Of a DNA stretch of 64,000 nt, positions 56,836 to 64,000 are shown in pieces; position 1 is the first letter of the stretch; every line of letters begins with the position of its first letter. Under the pieces are notes generated by a model that saw only the letters and a list, made by a program, of their open reading frames with translations, had not been told where the DNA came from and made no database searches. The position numbers and the translations under genes were made by a program. This DNA comes from Hyphomonas sp. (GTDB lineage Bacteria > Pseudomonadota > Alphaproteobacteria > Caulobacterales > Hyphomonadaceae): positions 434,847 through 498,846 of the forward strand of contig NZ_JAGYJH010000006.1 of NCBI RefSeq assembly GCF_018402285.1, read 5' to 3'.

Positions 56836-57319
56836 TCGCGCGGCGGAACTCCACCGGCGCTGTGACAGCAGAGACGAGGGCCCCGAACATGCGTTCCTGG
56901 GACTGGATCGTCAGCGTGAAATTATCCGGCACATAGACCAGGCCCTCGAGCTTGGACTCCAGCATCTCCTCGATGGTGGAGCGGATCGACACCTGATCGC
57001 CAAAACGGCGGGCCTCGCAGGACTGGCGCACGACCGAGCGGCCCCACATGGAACACATCTCCACCGCGGTCAGCTCGCATCCATACCGGCCTTCGTCAGG
57101 GTGCGGGGAGAGGCGCATTGTGCCGCTCATCACGCATTGTCCGCTGCGATAGGGGCTCGTCTGGAAGCTCCAGCTGCCCAGCACATCGGACGGGTCCTTG
57201 TCCTTGCCGGAATTGGCCAGCGCCGGGCCCGCGATCGTCCAGGCAAGCGCCAGCGCCGCCAAAGTGCGTCCACCGAATATCCGCAAGGTCACCCTCCTGA
57301 ACACGCCTGTTGACTTCAC
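56819..57319 (-). CDS. Secreted protein of unknown function inside the nad operon
   Basis: A 166-residue protein starting at GTG 57319, eight bases after AGAGGAGG, which beats the upstream GTG at 57355. An Arg-rich start and a hydrophobic stretch (TLAALALAWTIAGPALA) form a signal peptide. The mature part opens DVLGSWSFQTSPYRSGQCVMSG and has three more cysteines (GCELT, MCSMWG, QSCEAR), suggesting two disulfides in a small beta-rich domain. No family recognised. Its 3' end overlaps nadB by 17 bases and it follows nadA by 35, so co-transcription with NAD synthesis is nearly certain. Confidence 0.75.
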   Translation of the reverse strand: MKSTGVFRRVTLRIFGGRTLAALALAWTIAGPALANSGKDKDPSDVLGSWSFQTSPYRSGQCVMSGTMRLSPHPDEGRYGCELTAVEMCSMWGRSVVRQSCEARRFGDQVSIRSTIEEMLESKLEGLVYVPDNFTLTIQSQERMFGALVSAVTAPVEFRRANDGIS

Positions 57320-57354
57320 TGCGGCCCGCCTCCTCTGGCAAGCCGGTTTGCGCA

Positions 57355-58497
57355 CTAGTTGACCAGTTCCAGTTCCATCGGCTTGAGACCGGTCACGAAA
57401 TCCAGCGGCCGCTCCATTTTCGGCAGGGCCAGCATGGCGTCCAGCGCCTGTTTCGCGCGCAGTCGCACGTCTTCGGGAATTGTCACCTCATGCTGGCCTT
57501 TCACAAGGCAGTCATAGATGTTTTCCAGTGTGATGCGCTTCATGTGCGGGCAAAGATTACACGGCCGGATGAAATTCACGCCCGGGTTCACCGCCGCCAC
57601 ATTGTCGCTCATCGAACATTCGGTCAGCAGCACCACCTTGCCGGGGCGTTTCTCCGACACATAATTCGCGAGCGCCGCCGTCGAGCCGGCATAGTCGGCC
57701 ACTTCCAGCACTTCAGGCGGGCATTCAGGGTGCGCCAGGATCACGACACCCGGATGGGCCTCGCGCAGCTGCGCCACGTCTTCAGCCGTGAACTGTTCGT
57801 GCACCTCGCAGGCGCCCGGCCAGGTCAGGATGCGGATATTTGTCTGCGCCGCCACATTCTTCGCAAGGTACTGGTCCGGCACCAGGATCACGGTGTCCGA
57901 GCCCCATTCCCTGGCGATGGCTTCCACCACCTGCGCGGCGTTGGAGCTCGTGCAGGTAATGTGGCATTCGGCCTTCACCTCGGCTGTGCAGTTGACATAG
58001 GTCACGATCGGATAGTCCGGGAACTTCTCCTTGATCAGGCGCACATCAGCGCCGTTGATCGAGCTTGCCAGCGAGCAGCCTGCCTCCAGCGACGGGATCA
58101 GCACGGTCTTGTCCGGCGCGAGGATCTTCGAGGTCTCTGCCATGAAATGCACGCCCGCCTGCACGATCACCTTCGCGTCCACTTTCGAGGCTTCCCGCGC
58201 CAGCTGAAGACTGTCACCGCGGAAATCACCCACCAGGCTGAAAATGTCCGGCGTCATGTAATTGTGCGCCAGGATCACCGCATTCTTCTCGCGCTTCAGC
58301 CGGTTGATGCCGGCCACAAGCGGGGCAATCGCGGGCCATTCCATCGGCGTCACGAAATCCTCTACCAGCCGATACAGCGGATCGGTCTCCGCCTTCACGG
58401 CGTCGTCATAGACCAGGCCCCGCGCAGCTGCGCCGGATTTGCCGCGCAACGGGGTGGGGGTAGGGCAGCCGGGACCGGCATCGATAAGACGTGCCAT
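57355..58497 (-). CDS. nadA: Quinolinate synthase
   Basis: A 380-residue [4Fe-4S] enzyme condensing iminoaspartate with dihydroxyacetone phosphate to quinolinate. Conserved blocks are AVILAHNYMTPDI, FRGDSLQLA, VQAGVHFMAETSKIL, SLEAGCSLASSI, YVNCTAEVKAECHITCTSSNAA split over two blocks, AHPECPPEVLEVADYAGST and RPCNLCPHMKRITLENI, which supply the three cluster cysteines. The ATG at 58497 follows AAGGAGG, a strong ribosome-binding site. It is the first gene of the nad operon and has an inverted repeat in its leader. Confidence 0.97.
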   Translation of the reverse strand: MARLIDAGPGCPTPTPLRGKSGAAARGLVYDDAVKAETDPLYRLVEDFVTPMEWPAIAPLVAGINRLKREKNAVILAHNYMTPDIFSLVGDFRGDSLQLAREASKVDAKVIVQAGVHFMAETSKILAPDKTVLIPSLEAGCSLASSINGADVRLIKEKFPDYPIVTYVNCTAEVKAECHITCTSSNAAQVVEAIAREWGSDTVILVPDQYLAKNVAAQTNIRILTWPGACEVHEQFTAEDVAQLREAHPGVVILAHPECPPEVLEVADYAGSTAALANYVSEKRPGKVVLLTECSMSDNVAAVNPGVNFIRPCNLCPHMKRITLENIYDCLVKGQHEVTIPEDVRLRAKQALDAMLALPKMERPLDFVTGLKPMELELVN

Positions 58498-58515
58498 GGA
58501 GAACCTCCTTCAACC

Positions 58516-58538
58516 AACCGAGTAACTTTTGCTCGGTT
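58516..58538. promoter_or_regulatory. Inverted repeat in the nad operon leader, probable operator
   Basis: AACCGAG (58516-58522) and CTCGGTT (58532-58538) are exact inverted repeats 9 bases apart, 18 bases before the nadA start codon. This position suits a repressor of NAD synthesis (NadQ- or NrtR-like), but I cannot confirm which from the motif alone. Confidence 0.55.
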
Positions 58539-58734
58539 TGAGTATAAGTTGGGCCTGAAAAGAAGCGTTTCAAGGGGCATCCTCAAAACGCTCTGGCTTT
58601 CAGGGCTCTTTCGCGACGGAGGCGTGAACCTTTTACGCAGTCTGAGCAAAAGGGTATCTAGCGCAGAGACCGCTCCAAGGCAAGGCCGCTGCCTAAATCC
58701 TGCCTTTATTGAAACTGCGCCGTGTCGCCTTCTG

Positions 58735-59085
58735 TCAGAGCAGGGCGATGCGTTCGCGCTGCGCCGGATCGGGATAGGGCCGGTAAAGTCCGATCTGCAT
58801 GGACGCAATCATCGCGTGCATCCGCTCATAAAGCCGTGTGCTGTCTTCATCCATCTTTGCCAGGCTGCTGAACGTGTCCTCAAGCGCGCCCATGCCATCA
58901 ATCTCGATTTCGATCAGGAAATCGGTGTGCGCGCCGGAGGCCAGTCCGAACTTGCGCCGCAGCATCCGCCAGCTGCGAATGAGGCGCTGCTTCTCCAACA
59001 GTCCGAGCCACGCATCCACAGCGGCCGCAAATGCCAGAGAACGATCAGGATCTTTGAGCTCAACCATGCAATGGTAGAGGTTCAT
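58735..59085 (-). CDS. DUF6614 family protein
   Basis: A 116-residue soluble protein, MNLYHCMVELKDPDRSLAFAAAVDAW, with RSWRMLRRKFGLASGAHTDFL and IEIEIDGMGALEDTF. This is the pattern of the DUF6614 family of small alpha/beta (dimeric-barrel-like) alphaproteobacterial proteins. The start at 59085 is the family N-terminus; longer in-frame readings upstream are not conserved. The function is unknown. It lies upstream of the nad operon on the same strand with a 237-base gap containing the nad leader. Confidence 0.82.
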   Translation of the reverse strand: MNLYHCMVELKDPDRSLAFAAAVDAWLGLLEKQRLIRSWRMLRRKFGLASGAHTDFLIEIEIDGMGALEDTFSSLAKMDEDSTRLYERMHAMIASMQIGLYRPYPDPAQRERIALL

Positions 59086-59254
59086 TGGCTTGTTCCTATA
59101 CGTTTTTAACTGGCCGCACTTTACGCACACGGATGTTTAACAAGCCTTACCAGCGAGCTTTCAGTTCAACACGAGACTTTGAGGAAGCCGGCATGCACTG
59201 CCTGCCCCAGGCACGCCAGCCCCAGTTTCTGCCCCTGACTGACGCGGTGGGGCT

Positions 59255-59566
59255 TCAAACCTGGGACAATGCCACCGCCATCGCCGGGTCGGTGCCTGCA
59301 GCAATGCTCGCAGCCTCGATTTCAGGTTCGATGCCGGCGCCGGGCCCTGGCTCCAGCGGAAAGGTGGCGATCAGGGGCAGGTCCACCTCCCGCCCGGAAT
59401 TATAGCGATAGAGCCCTGGATGCAGCAGGGTATAGGCGCGGCGCAGAAGTCGGACATCCGATGCGAGGGCCTGGCCGCGCGCCGGGTCTCCGGTCGAGGC
59501 GCAGCCTCCGGCCAGGACGGCCAGCCCTCCGGCTCCTGCCGTCATCAAGTTCCGCCGTGTCAGCAG
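59255..59566 (-). pseudogene. Truncated Tat-type lipoprotein remnant
   Basis: About 103 codons. Read from a CTG at 59566, which lies after AAGGA, the protein opens LLTRRNLMTAGAGGLAVLAGGC, a twin-arginine signal with lipobox; a TTG at 59548 would lose the arginines. The mature start DVRLLRRAYTLLHPGLYRYNSG resembles the N-terminal helix of S41-type (C-terminal-processing) peptidases or related TRR-lipoproteins of several hundred residues. Here the frame ends after fewer than 80 further residues with no catalytic part in the next 170 bases. It is best read as a decayed 5' fragment. Confidence 0.5.
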
Positions 59567-59617
59567 GCCCTGGATCCTTCGCTTCCCGCGAGGCAGGCAG
59601 CACGAGGCGAGCCGACT

Positions 59618-61066
59618 TCAATCCTTGAAGAGATCAATTGCCGCGGTGGTCATCGCTTCCACACCGGTGGCAATCGCCGGGTCATAGTCCGGGCCAAAAA
59701 GAGGCGAGTGCAGCGAGGGCAGGGGCATGCCGTCGATCTGCGAGGCGGCAAACTTGTCCGGGTTCACAGCGCCCAGCCAGAAGATCACACCGGGCACCTT
59801 CTCGTCGGTACGGGCAAACTGGCTGAAATCCTCCCCGCCCATCACCGGCGGCACGGCGCGCACATTCTCCTCGCCGAGCTTCTTGGCCACCGCCTTCATC
59901 GCCCGCTCGGTCAGCGCCGGGTCGTTATAGGTCGCAGGCGTATAGTCGCTCTCGATCCTGATCTCCGGGGCAGGCGCGCCAAAGGCGGCCGCCTGGCCCT
60001 CGGCAATGCGCCTGATCCCGTCGAGCAGCATCTGGCGCGTCTTGTCATCATAGGAGCGCACGGTGATCAGCAGTTCGGCTTCGTCGGAAATGATGTTGTG
60101 CTTGGCGCCCGCCTTGAACGAGCCGACCGTCACGACGGCGGAGTCCAGCGGATTGGTGTTGCGCGAGACAAGGCTCTGCAGCGCAGTGACGATATGGGCC
60201 CCGATCAGGACCGGGTCACGTGTGGTCTGCGGATAGGCCCCGTGCCCCCCGGCGCCTTTCACCTTGATGTCGACACTGTCGACATTGGCGAGCGCGTAGC
60301 CGGAGGAATAGTTGATCACGCCGGCTGGCGCACTGGCGGACACATGCAGGGCGATATTATAGTCCGGGAGCGGAAATTTCGAATAGAGGCCATCGGCCAG
60401 CATCGCCTGCGCGCCAAGGCCGATCTCCTCGGCGGGCTGGGCAATCATCACCAGCGTGCCCTTCCATTTGTCGGCATTCGCGATCAGTTCCCGCGCCGTG
60501 CCCACCCATACGGTCATGTGGATGTCATGCGCGCAGGCATGCATCACCGGGCTCTCCACGCCAGTCCAGGTCTGGGAGACCACCTTGGACGCAAACTCAA
60601 AGCCCGTCTGGTCGGGCACCGGCAGGCCGTCCATGTCGGCGCGGATAAGCACGGTCGGCCCGCGCCCGTTCTCGAACACGCCGACCACGCCATAACCGCC
60701 CACCCCGGGCAGCACCCTGCCTACATCCTTCATCGCCTTTTCGCGCACCCAGGCATCCCCCAGGCCCTCTGTCACTGTGAAGCCCAGCGCCCGCAATTCG
60801 TCTGCCATCAGCTTCGATGTCTCCACCTCGCGGAAGGAGAGCTCGGGATTGGCGTGCAGCTTCTTGTAGAGCTCGATCAGGGCCGGGTCAGCGCTCCGCG
60901 TCTCCCCCACTGGCATACCCGTCACCGCGCTCTGGGTGGATACCGCCGCGCCCCCATCCGGCCGCAACTCGCCCGGGGTGCCATCCGCGCCCTCGCGGTC
61001 ATCCCCGCCGCAGGCGGCCAGCCCCAGCGCCATTACGGCAACAAGCAAACTCCGTCGGATCATCAT
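59618..61066 (-). CDS. M20-family amidohydrolase lipoprotein
   Basis: A 482-residue metal-dependent amidohydrolase exported as a lipoprotein (MMIRRSLLVAVMALGLAAC after AGGGGTG). The M20D core has HANPELSFREVETS, IRADMDGLPV, HACAHDIHMTVW (metal Cys/His) and AQPAEEIGLGAQAML (catalytic Glu). It also has the dimerisation domain with GAGGHGAYPQTTRDP and a closing MGGEDFSQFA. Relatives hydrolyse N-acyl or indole-acetyl amino acids and aminobenzoyl-glutamate. The substrate is unknown, and its periplasmic position suggests scavenging of amide-linked amino acids. Confidence 0.92.
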   Translation of the reverse strand: MMIRRSLLVAVMALGLAACGGDDREGADGTPGELRPDGGAAVSTQSAVTGMPVGETRSADPALIELYKKLHANPELSFREVETSKLMADELRALGFTVTEGLGDAWVREKAMKDVGRVLPGVGGYGVVGVFENGRGPTVLIRADMDGLPVPDQTGFEFASKVVSQTWTGVESPVMHACAHDIHMTVWVGTARELIANADKWKGTLVMIAQPAEEIGLGAQAMLADGLYSKFPLPDYNIALHVSASAPAGVINYSSGYALANVDSVDIKVKGAGGHGAYPQTTRDPVLIGAHIVTALQSLVSRNTNPLDSAVVTVGSFKAGAKHNIISDEAELLITVRSYDDKTRQMLLDGIRRIAEGQAAAFGAPAPEIRIESDYTPATYNDPALTERAMKAVAKKLGEENVRAVPPVMGGEDFSQFARTDEKVPGVIFWLGAVNPDKFAASQIDGMPLPSLHSPLFGPDYDPAIATGVEAMTTAAIDLFKD

Positions 61067-61140
61067 GGCTTCACCCCTTGAACCAGTTTCCCTTGAACTC
61101 GCCCCAAGCCTAGTCATGAATGTCCCGGTGGGGAAGGGGC

Positions 61141-61180
61141 CAGGTCCGGCCAGGTTCGGCCAGGTTCGGCCAGGTCCGCA
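61141..61180. repeat. Four tandem 10-bp units
   Basis: Four consecutive copies of CAGGTYCGGC: CAGGTCCGGC, CAGGTTCGGC, CAGGTTCGGC and CAGGTCCGCA. They lie about 75 bases upstream of the amidohydrolase start, where they could affect its promoter or vary in number. Confidence 0.9.
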
Positions 61181-61595
61181 TTGGGTACCCTTGTGGTCTG
61201 CGGGCGCCGTTGGAGTTTCGGAAGCTTCCCGCAAAAACTTCAACCGGGCAGCCCTGTCCAACACAAATCCCCCGCATCTAAGCCCAGCTGTTGCCTGTCT
61301 TCGGGCCATACCTCTGGTGACAGCTGGGCCGGATCTTCACATGTCAGGATCAGGAACGCCCGCCCTCCTCATCGCCCTCACCAGATGGGGCCATGTCCAC
61401 ATCGTCCGCGCCGGCTGCCGTTCGCGCCAGCCGGGTCGGAAGGGGGGGGCAAGCGCCGACACCTCCCTGCAATCCCTCAAAACCCCGCTCACCCCCCCGC
61501 GCAGGCGGGGGTCTCTCGCGGCTCGGTCCCCTCCCTCATCCTGGGCTTGCCGAAGGACGCGGGGATGAGCGGACACTGAAATCCCCAAACGCAAA

Positions 61596-61625
61596 CCGGC
61601 CGCAACCCGATCAGGGCGCGGCCGG
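61596..61625 (-). terminator. Probable terminator of the DEAD-box helicase gene
   Basis: CCGGCCGC (61596-61603) and GCGGCCGG (61618-61625) form an 8-bp GC stem with a 14-base loop, 23 bases after the helicase stop. On the minus strand it is followed by the moderately T-rich TTTGCGTTT. Confidence 0.6.
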
Positions 61626-61648
61626 CTAAAGGCGCTGGAAGAACCGCC

Positions 61649-63256
61649 TCAGCGCTTCAGGAAGTTGGGAACATCGTTGCCAAAGCCGACCACGCGGTCA
61701 GGCGCAGGCTCCAGGATCAGGTCGTCATCCTTGCGCTTGTAATCGCGCTGCGGACGCTCCCGCTCCCGGTCGCCGCGCTCGCTGCGGTCGCGCTTTTCGG
61801 CGCGCGGCTGGGGCGTTTCATCCGTCCGCTCACGGCGTTTTTCGCCGCGCGGGCTGCGCTCGCGCCGGGGCTTTTCGGCCACAGCGGCTGTTTCCGCCGG
61901 CTCAGCCGTTTCGGTTGCGGTCGTCTCGACAGGCACTTCGGCCACGGCCACATCGCTGGCTTCGGTGTCGCGGCGGCGGGGGCCCCGCTCGGCGCGGTCG
62001 CTCCGCTCGCTGCTGCGGCCACGGGCGCTGCTGCGGCCGCCGCGGTCACGGTCTCCGCCGCGTCCGCCGGTCTTGCGGTCGCGCTTTTCTTCCGGGGGAA
62101 GGGTTTCAAGCTCTTCCAGAAGGCCGTCCGGCATGAATTCCGGAACGTCCTTCTTGATCATCTTCAGCACGAAGCCCCAGGATTTATCATCCGCAGGCGT
62201 CACAACCGTATAGCTCTCGCCGGTGCGTCCGGCCCGGCCCGTGCGGCCGATGCGGTGGACATAATCTTCATCCTTCGGCGGCGGGCCGAAATTGAACACA
62301 TGGCCAACGTCGGGAATGTCGAGACCGCGCGCGGCTACATCCGAGGCGACGAGCAGTTTCAGCTTGCCGTCGCGAAAGCGCTGCAGCGTTTCAGACCGCA
62401 CGCTCTGCGGCAGGTCGCCATGGATCGGCGCGGCATCATGGCCATGCTTGGTCAGCGAGGCGGCAACGATGTCCACCTCGACCTTCCGGTTACAGAACAC
62501 GATACCGTTCTTCACATTCGTTGCTTCGATCACGCGGCGCAGCGCCGTGCGGCGTGCCTTGCCGTCATTGGTCGGCAGCTTGACGACAAATTGCGAAATC
62601 GTCTCGGCGGTCTGGGCCGGCCGTGTGACTTCGATCTTCTTGGGATCTTTCTGGAAGGTCTTGGCAAGGCGCTGGATATCCGTCGGGAAGGTGGCGGAGA
62701 ACAGGAGCGTCTGGCGGTTTGCCGGCAGCTTGGCACAGATCTTCTCGATGTCAGGAATGAAGCCCATGTCCAGCATCCGGTCAGCCTCGTCGATGATCAG
62801 CGTCTCGACGCCCATCATCAGGATCTTGCCGCGATCAAACTGGTCCATCAGGCGGCCCGGCGTCGCGATCAGCACGTCCACGCCGCGCTGGAGCAGAGTT
62901 TCCTGGTCCTTGAAGCTTACCCCGCCGATCAGCAGCGCCATGGTGAGTTTGAGGTATTTGCCATACTTCTCGAAGTTCTCGGCAACCTGCGCGGCAAGCT
63001 CGCGCGTCGGGCAGAGGATCAGGCAGCGCGGCATCCGTGCGCGGGCCCGGCCGGTCGAAAGGCGCTGAATCATCGGCAGCACGAAAGCGGCCGTCTTGCC
63101 GGTGCCCGTCTGGGCCACGCCCGTCACGTCGCCACCCATGAGGATATGCGGAATAGCTTCGCGCTGGATCGGGGTGGGGATGGTATAGCCGGACTCGGTC
63201 ACGGCCTTGAGGATGTTCTCGGCCAGGCCGAAATCCGCAAATGTTGTCTCAGTCAA
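61649..63256 (-). CDS. DEAD-box ATP-dependent RNA helicase
   Basis: A protein of about 535 residues with the full DEAD-box motif set: Q motif (YTIPTPIQREAIP), AQTGTGKTAAF (motif I), PTRELAAQ (Ia), ATPGRL (Ib), DEAD in IIDEADRMLDMGF (II), SAT (III), then ASDVAARGLDIPDV (V) and HRIGRTGRAGRTG (VI). The C-terminal 140 residues are Arg/Glu/Gly-rich and disordered, a likely RNA- or partner-binding tail. I placed the start at the TTG at 63256, eight bases after GGAGA, giving the family-typical TETTFADFGL; an ATG at 63301 with a weak RBS would add 15 residues. Related helicases serve cold-shock RNA remodelling and the degradosome. Confidence 0.93.
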   Translation of the reverse strand: MTETTFADFGLAENILKAVTESGYTIPTPIQREAIPHILMGGDVTGVAQTGTGKTAAFVLPMIQRLSTGRARARMPRCLILCPTRELAAQVAENFEKYGKYLKLTMALLIGGVSFKDQETLLQRGVDVLIATPGRLMDQFDRGKILMMGVETLIIDEADRMLDMGFIPDIEKICAKLPANRQTLLFSATFPTDIQRLAKTFQKDPKKIEVTRPAQTAETISQFVVKLPTNDGKARRTALRRVIEATNVKNGIVFCNRKVEVDIVAASLTKHGHDAAPIHGDLPQSVRSETLQRFRDGKLKLLVASDVAARGLDIPDVGHVFNFGPPPKDEDYVHRIGRTGRAGRTGESYTVVTPADDKSWGFVLKMIKKDVPEFMPDGLLEELETLPPEEKRDRKTGGRGGDRDRGGRSSARGRSSERSDRAERGPRRRDTEASDVAVAEVPVETTATETAEPAETAAVAEKPRRERSPRGEKRRERTDETPQPRAEKRDRSERGDRERERPQRDYKRKDDDLILEPAPDRVVGFGNDVPNFLKR

Positions 63257-63402
63257 AGGGGTAGTCTCCGGGATGTCTGGTTGATTTGCCCGGCCGCCCA
63301 TATTGGCGGCTCTGTCCTGCAGCTGCTGATCCCCATGACCGGCAAGCCGCAGCCGGGCGAATCCCATGCCCGGAGCGTTTGATGAGCCGCCTTTATATCA
63401 GA

Positions 63403-63429
63403 AACGCCCGCCATGGAAGGGCGGGCGTT
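63403..63429. terminator. Terminator downstream of sodB
   Basis: AACGCCCGCC (63403-63412) and GGCGGGCGTT (63420-63429) form a 10-bp stem with a 7-base loop, 27 bases after the sodB stop codon. T-rich sequence flanks it on both strands. Confidence 0.8.
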
Positions 63430-63456
63430 CTTATTTTGTGCAAATTCAGGAAAGGC

Positions 63457-64000
63457 CTATGCGCCCGCGTCCGCGAGGTTCTGGTTCACGAAGTCCCAGT
63501 TCACCAGGCTGCCAAGGAAGGTATCCATGTAATCCGGGCGGCGGTTCTGGTAGTCCAGATAATAGGCATGCTCCCAGACATCCATGGTCATCAGGGGCGT
63601 TGTGCCCTCTTCGGTCAGGGGTGTTTCGGCGTTCGGCGTCTTGGAGATCACCAGCTTGCCGCCCTTGTAGGAGAGCCAGGCCCAGCCAGACCCGAACTGC
63701 GTGGCGCCGGCCTGTTTGAACTCTTTGACGAAGTTGTCATAGCCGCCAAGGTCGCGCTCGATCAGTTCGGCCACCTTGCCGTGGGGCTTGCCGCCGCCAC
63801 CGGGTTTCATCGAGTGCCAGTAGAAGGTGTGGTTCCACACCTGGGCGGAGTTGTTGAACACGCCGGCCTTGGACTTGTCGGCGGCTGAAATCTTGATGAC
63901 TTCCTCCAGAGACTTGCCGGCAAGGTCAGTGCCTTCAACCAGCCCGTTAAGGTTGGTCACATAGGCCTGATGGTGCTTGCCATAGTGGAAGTTCAGGGTC
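63457..64000 (-). CDS. sodB: Superoxide dismutase [Fe/Mn] (5' end outside window)
   Basis: Converts superoxide to peroxide and oxygen. The window holds the last 180 or so residues, from [18 protein letters not shown] (containing a metal-ligand histidine) through [23 protein letters not shown] and the ligand-bearing [20 protein letters not shown] to the stop. Iron- and manganese-type enzymes are hard to separate; [12 protein letters not shown] with Gln in the GATQFGSGW block leans towards iron. The start and about 20-25 residues lie beyond position 64000. Confidence 0.96.
   Translation of the reverse strand, partial: TLNFHYGKHHQAYVTNLNGLVEGTDLAGKSLEEVIKISAADKSKAGVFNNSAQVWNHTFYWHSMKPGGGGKPHGKVAELIERDLGGYDNFVKEFKQAGATQFGSGWAWLSYKGGKLVISKTPNAETPLTEEGTTPLMTMDVWEHAYYLDYQNRRPDYMDTFLGSLVNWDFVNQNLADAGA

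Larger units (their letters stand above)
61067..61648. other. Gene-free spacer with tandem repeat and REP-like palindrome
   Basis: A 582-base region without a convincing gene. It contains four tandem 10-base units (61141-61180) and a GC palindrome CCCCCGC-GCAG-GCGGGGG (61494-61511). The palindrome lies within a stretch resembling the repetitive extragenic elements common in alphaproteobacteria. The helicase terminator lies at 61596-61625. Open frames here have no RBS or recognisable product. Confidence 0.6.

Overview
The window is a stretch of GC-rich chromosome from an alphaproteobacterium. I infer Caulobacterales/Hyphomonadaceae (Hyphomonas-like). The grounds are a PodJ-type polarity protein with a perfect CtrA-type box (TTAA-N7-TTAA) upstream, a lipoprotein of the CC0125/CC1285 type, a DUF6614 protein, a lysine/alanine-rich histone H1-like protein and an alphaproteobacterial RNase E. 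The content is almost all core chromosome. I found no tRNA, rRNA, CRISPR array, insertion sequence or prophage.

Layout. 1-7.05 kb: carB (cut by the window start), a REDY/HapK-like lipoprotein, two tandem paralogous exported proteins of unknown function, a glycine-zipper lipoprotein and an MBL-fold hydrolase. 7.1-14.8 kb: an anchored M48 peptidase, an orphan radical SAM protein, a TetR regulator behind a perfect palindrome, an aromatic/aspartate aminotransferase, a zur-thioesterase-DUF1330 cluster, a MarR-like regulator and an NlpC/P60 hydrolase. 14.8-20.2 kb: anchored cytochrome c, prephenate dehydratase, LysR, a DoxX-like protein, a YHS protein, the histone H1-like protein and NudC. 20.2-26.4 kb: a beta-propeller lipoprotein converging on the large podJ-like gene.

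26.4-34.7 kb is a fatty-acid/acyl-CoA catabolic cluster: MerR regulator, DmdC-type and LCAD-type acyl-CoA dehydrogenases, PaaI thioesterase, thiolase, an unknown membrane protein and the FadB/FadJ-type multifunctional enzyme. Two related ACGT-type boxes, one before merR and one before the LCAD gene, point to a small regulon. 34.8-45.6 kb: rne, an AmiC-type amidase, a TPR lipoprotein, ispE, a WecA/MraY-like transferase, a polyprenyl diphosphate synthase (TTG start), then a tightly coupled lipoprotein-DUF2007-TrmN6 operon.

45.6-54.4 kb: a 37-residue membrane microprotein, glyQ, glyS, ppdK, a SleB-type wall hydrolase and an SDR. As given, glyS needs four separate single-base corrections, all in the same direction, within about 560 bases. 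54.4-58.5 kb is the de novo NAD operon nadA-(secreted unknown)-nadB-nadC, with an inverted repeat before nadA. 58.7-64 kb: DUF6614, a truncated Tat-lipoprotein remnant, an M20 amidohydrolase lipoprotein, a repeat-bearing spacer, a DEAD-box helicase and sodB (cut by the window end).

No obviously new multi-gene system stands out. The least explained elements are the tandem exported paralogues, the microprotein, the secreted protein inside the nad operon, the orphan radical SAM gene with its neighbouring hairpin, and the broken glyS reading frame.
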